Of a stretch of DNA of 64,000 nucleotides, positions 62,463 to 64,000 are shown one piece after another (position 1 is the first letter of the stretch; the number at the start of each line of letters is the position of its first letter). The notes beneath the pieces are model-generated. The model was not told the origin of the DNA and searched no databases. It was given only the letters and a program-made list of their open reading frames with translations. Source of the stretch: an uncultured Dorea sp. (lineage in GTDB: Bacteria > Bacillota_A > Clostridia > Lachnospirales > Lachnospiraceae). Position numbers and translations under genes: made by a program. The stretch is taken from NCBI GenBank assembly GCA_910579015.1, contig CAJTRO010000001.1:40070-104069 (forward strand), given 5' to 3'.

Positions 62463-62572
62463 ACGATTGAATGAAAAAATAGGAAAATTCTACGATTCAA
62501 AGAACTATTTTACGGGATTGTATCAGATAAGTTATAATCGTTTGAAAAAAAGAAAAAACTACTTTATAATCG
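62463..62572. promoter_or_regulatory. ACGATT/AATCG half-site array between divergent genes
   Basis: ACGATT occurs at 62463-62468 and 62492-62497, and its inverse AATCG at 62536-62540 and 62568-62572. The two direct copies are 29 bases apart and the two inverse copies 32 apart, roughly three helical turns. The array lies in the 340-base gap between the binding-protein gene and the regulator. It could be the binding site of the AraC-type regulator. Confidence 0.45.
62542..62570 (+). promoter_or_regulatory. Promoter of the YesN-type regulator
   Basis: TTGAAA (62542-62547) and TATAAT (62565-62570), 17 bases apart, 73 bases before the regulator ATG. The -10 abuts one AATCG half-site. Confidence 0.7.
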
Positions 62573-62643
62573 AATTAAATATTACCCTCCATGCACAAGA
62601 AATTTCACAATCGTGTACAAAGGGCAGCAGGAGATGAGAAAAT

Positions 62644-64000
62644 ATGCTTAAAGTATTAGTTGTAGACGACGAATTTATCGTCCGCGCCGGACTGATCAAC
62701 TGCATTAACTGGAATCAGATGAATCTTTCACTGGTTGGAGAAGCCGCAAACGGCAAAGAAGCTTTATCACTTATATTGAACCGGCGCCCCGATATCGTCT
62801 TGCTTGATCTGATCATGCCGGTAATGTCAGGGATGGAACTGATTGAAAAAATCGCAGAACTTAATATAAAGACCAATATCATCATCTTAAGCTGCCATGA
62901 GGATTATTCTTATGTAAGACAGGCTTTCAAGTACGGCGTCAGAGACTACATACTGAAGCTGTCTTCAACACCAGAAGAAATCTGTGAAGTAATCTCAGAC
63001 GTTGCCGCAAAAATTGTGACCGGCCAGCAAAACAGCGCCGATCTTTCTCCTGCCCTGCCCATATCCGACAACACCGAAGAGAGGAACCTGCTGTCAGAAT
63101 GCCGCAATTACTATGTCATAACCTTTCACCTTCCAATGTATACGCATCTTACAAAATCCGATCTCCTGCTCTGTAGGAACTGGCTCTTAGACTGTCCGGA
63201 TCCTGCCGGAATATTCCAGCTGTGTGAGATGAATGAAATTCCTTTTATCCTGTACAAATTACAGGCAGAACAGTCCGCAGATACTACGCGCCAAAACCTG
63301 ACAGCCTCCCTCAAAAAACTGCTGACATACCTGGATATCTATACAAAATACAGCCTGCTTATGGGACTTAGCAGATGCTGCGCCTGTAAAACTCCGCTGT
63401 CGAAGGCGCTGCGTGAATCAATAAAGGCAATCGACATCTTATTCTACAATACAGGCTCCCGGGTTGCCCTATATGAAAACCTGTGCAACAGCTTTTCATC
63501 CGAGACAGGCCGCAGATTTACAAAACTCAGTCCAAATACCGATGATATCATCAGCAATAACTTAAACATTCTTTTGGCATATGTCAAAAATTATTATATA
63601 GACAAAGCCAAATTTGAAGAGATCTCGCCAAAGCTGTTAAAATTAGACGCAATTGATTTCGTGAATTCCCTTCACCACTATCTTCTGCAAAAAGGGCTGT
63701 CCTTCGCGGATATCGACGAAAAGTACCTTACCTCTTATCAGGATATTGCAAAAGCCCTCTCTTTCGAAGAACTGAAAGAATACATCTTATGTCTTACTGA
63801 TGATTTTACACACTTTATCCTTCAGACTGATTCGTCCGAGATACGCTCTGACATTCTTGCCGTTCAGGCATATATCGAGGAGCACTACTTTATGGATATC
63901 TCCCTTCAGGATGCCGCCGAGTATATCCATATAACAAAGAATCACCTGAGTTATATTTTTAAAAAGGAAACCGGGACGAATTTTGTCGATTATCTGACGA
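62644..64000 (+). CDS. YesN/AraC-type response regulator (3' end cut by window edge)
   Basis: 452 codons are visible. Receiver domain: Asp8-Asp9, phospho-acceptor Asp55 in LLDLIMPVMSG, Lys in DYILKLS. A long middle region of about 270 residues is typical of YesN proteins. The AraC HTH starts near residue 405 (VQAYIEEHYFMDISLQDAAEY, ITKNHLSYIFKKETGTNF) and is cut at the window edge after about 45 residues. GGAG lies 10 bases before ATG 62644. Such regulators pair with a YesM-type kinase, probably just beyond the window, and activate neighbouring carbohydrate ABC operons, here the genes from 62303 leftward. Confidence 0.93.
   Translation, partial: MLKVLVVDDEFIVRAGLINCINWNQMNLSLVGEAANGKEALSLILNRRPDIVLLDLIMPVMSGMELIEKIAELNIKTNIIILSCHEDYSYVRQAFKYGVRDYILKLSSTPEEICEVISDVAAKIVTGQQNSADLSPALPISDNTEERNLLSECRNYYVITFHLPMYTHLTKSDLLLCRNWLLDCPDPAGIFQLCEMNEIPFILYKLQAEQSADTTRQNLTASLKKLLTYLDIYTKYSLLMGLSRCCACKTPLSKALRESIKAIDILFYNTGSRVALYENLCNSFSSETGRRFTKLSPNTDDIISNNLNILLAYVKNYYIDKAKFEEISPKLLKLDAIDFVNSLHHYLLQKGLSFADIDEKYLTSYQDIAKALSFEELKEYILCLTDDFTHFILQTDSSEIRSDILAVQAYIEEHYFMDISLQDAAEYIHITKNHLSYIFKKETGTNFVDYLT

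Overview
The window looks like chromosome of a mid-GC gut Firmicute of the Lachnospiraceae type (Clostridium cluster XIVa). Evidence: strong AGGAGG ribosome sites, TTGACA/TATAAT promoters, a SAM-I riboswitch on metK, a Fur-controlled feoA-feoA-feoB operon with a Cys-rich accessory peptide, a YesN-type regulator beside a sugar ABC importer, and protein sequences typical of that family. Species was not assigned. No rRNA, tRNA, CRISPR array or intact mobile element was seen.

Layout. 1-2169: GH36 alpha-galactosidase cut by the left edge. 2383-4953: one large redox polypeptide joining a CoA-disulfide-reductase-like flavoprotein, a rhodanese-like domain, a sulfite/nitrite-reductase-like domain and two 4Fe-4S sites. 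5051-9528: a PucR regulator divergent from two membrane proteins and an M20 amidohydrolase. 9659-11971: MATE exporter and HAD phosphatase. 12041-18411: leftward capsule/exopolysaccharide control operon (PHP phosphatase, Wzz, BY-kinase, Ig-like secreted protein, LCP enzyme, 42-residue membrane peptide, nucleotide-sugar dehydratase) behind a consensus promoter. 18632-21029: HD hydrolase, small unknown protein, Xaa-Pro peptidase. 21112-24083: ferrous iron uptake.

24199-28979 is an AT-rich accessory block: an unknown protein, an XRE regulator, remnants of a DUF1016-type nuclease and of a probable conjugative-element gene, and an FtsX-type permease without its ATPase. 29074-38173 returns to housekeeping genes in two leftward operons, greA-lysS and trmH-(patatin/argF)-birA-unknown-coaX-dusB. 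In the second, patatin and ornithine carbamoyltransferase share one uninterrupted frame. 38185-40679: M20 dipeptidase and MATE exporter. 40809-47999: beta-galactosidase operon lacI-lacZ-permease-permease-binding protein. 48261-48365: a MITE-like palindrome. 48416-51350: SDR oxidoreductase with a two-component system. 51468-52922: metK with its riboswitch.

52973-62303 is a nine-gene leftward operon: ABC importer, split UxaA-family dehydratase, DHDPS-family aldolase, cupin isomerase-like protein, FGGY kinase and UlaE-type epimerase. It diverges from a YesN/AraC response regulator cut by the right edge. The gene set implies catabolism of an uncommon sugar or sugar acid and is the best candidate here for an undescribed pathway. 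The patatin-OTCase frame and the multidomain redox protein are the most unusual single genes.
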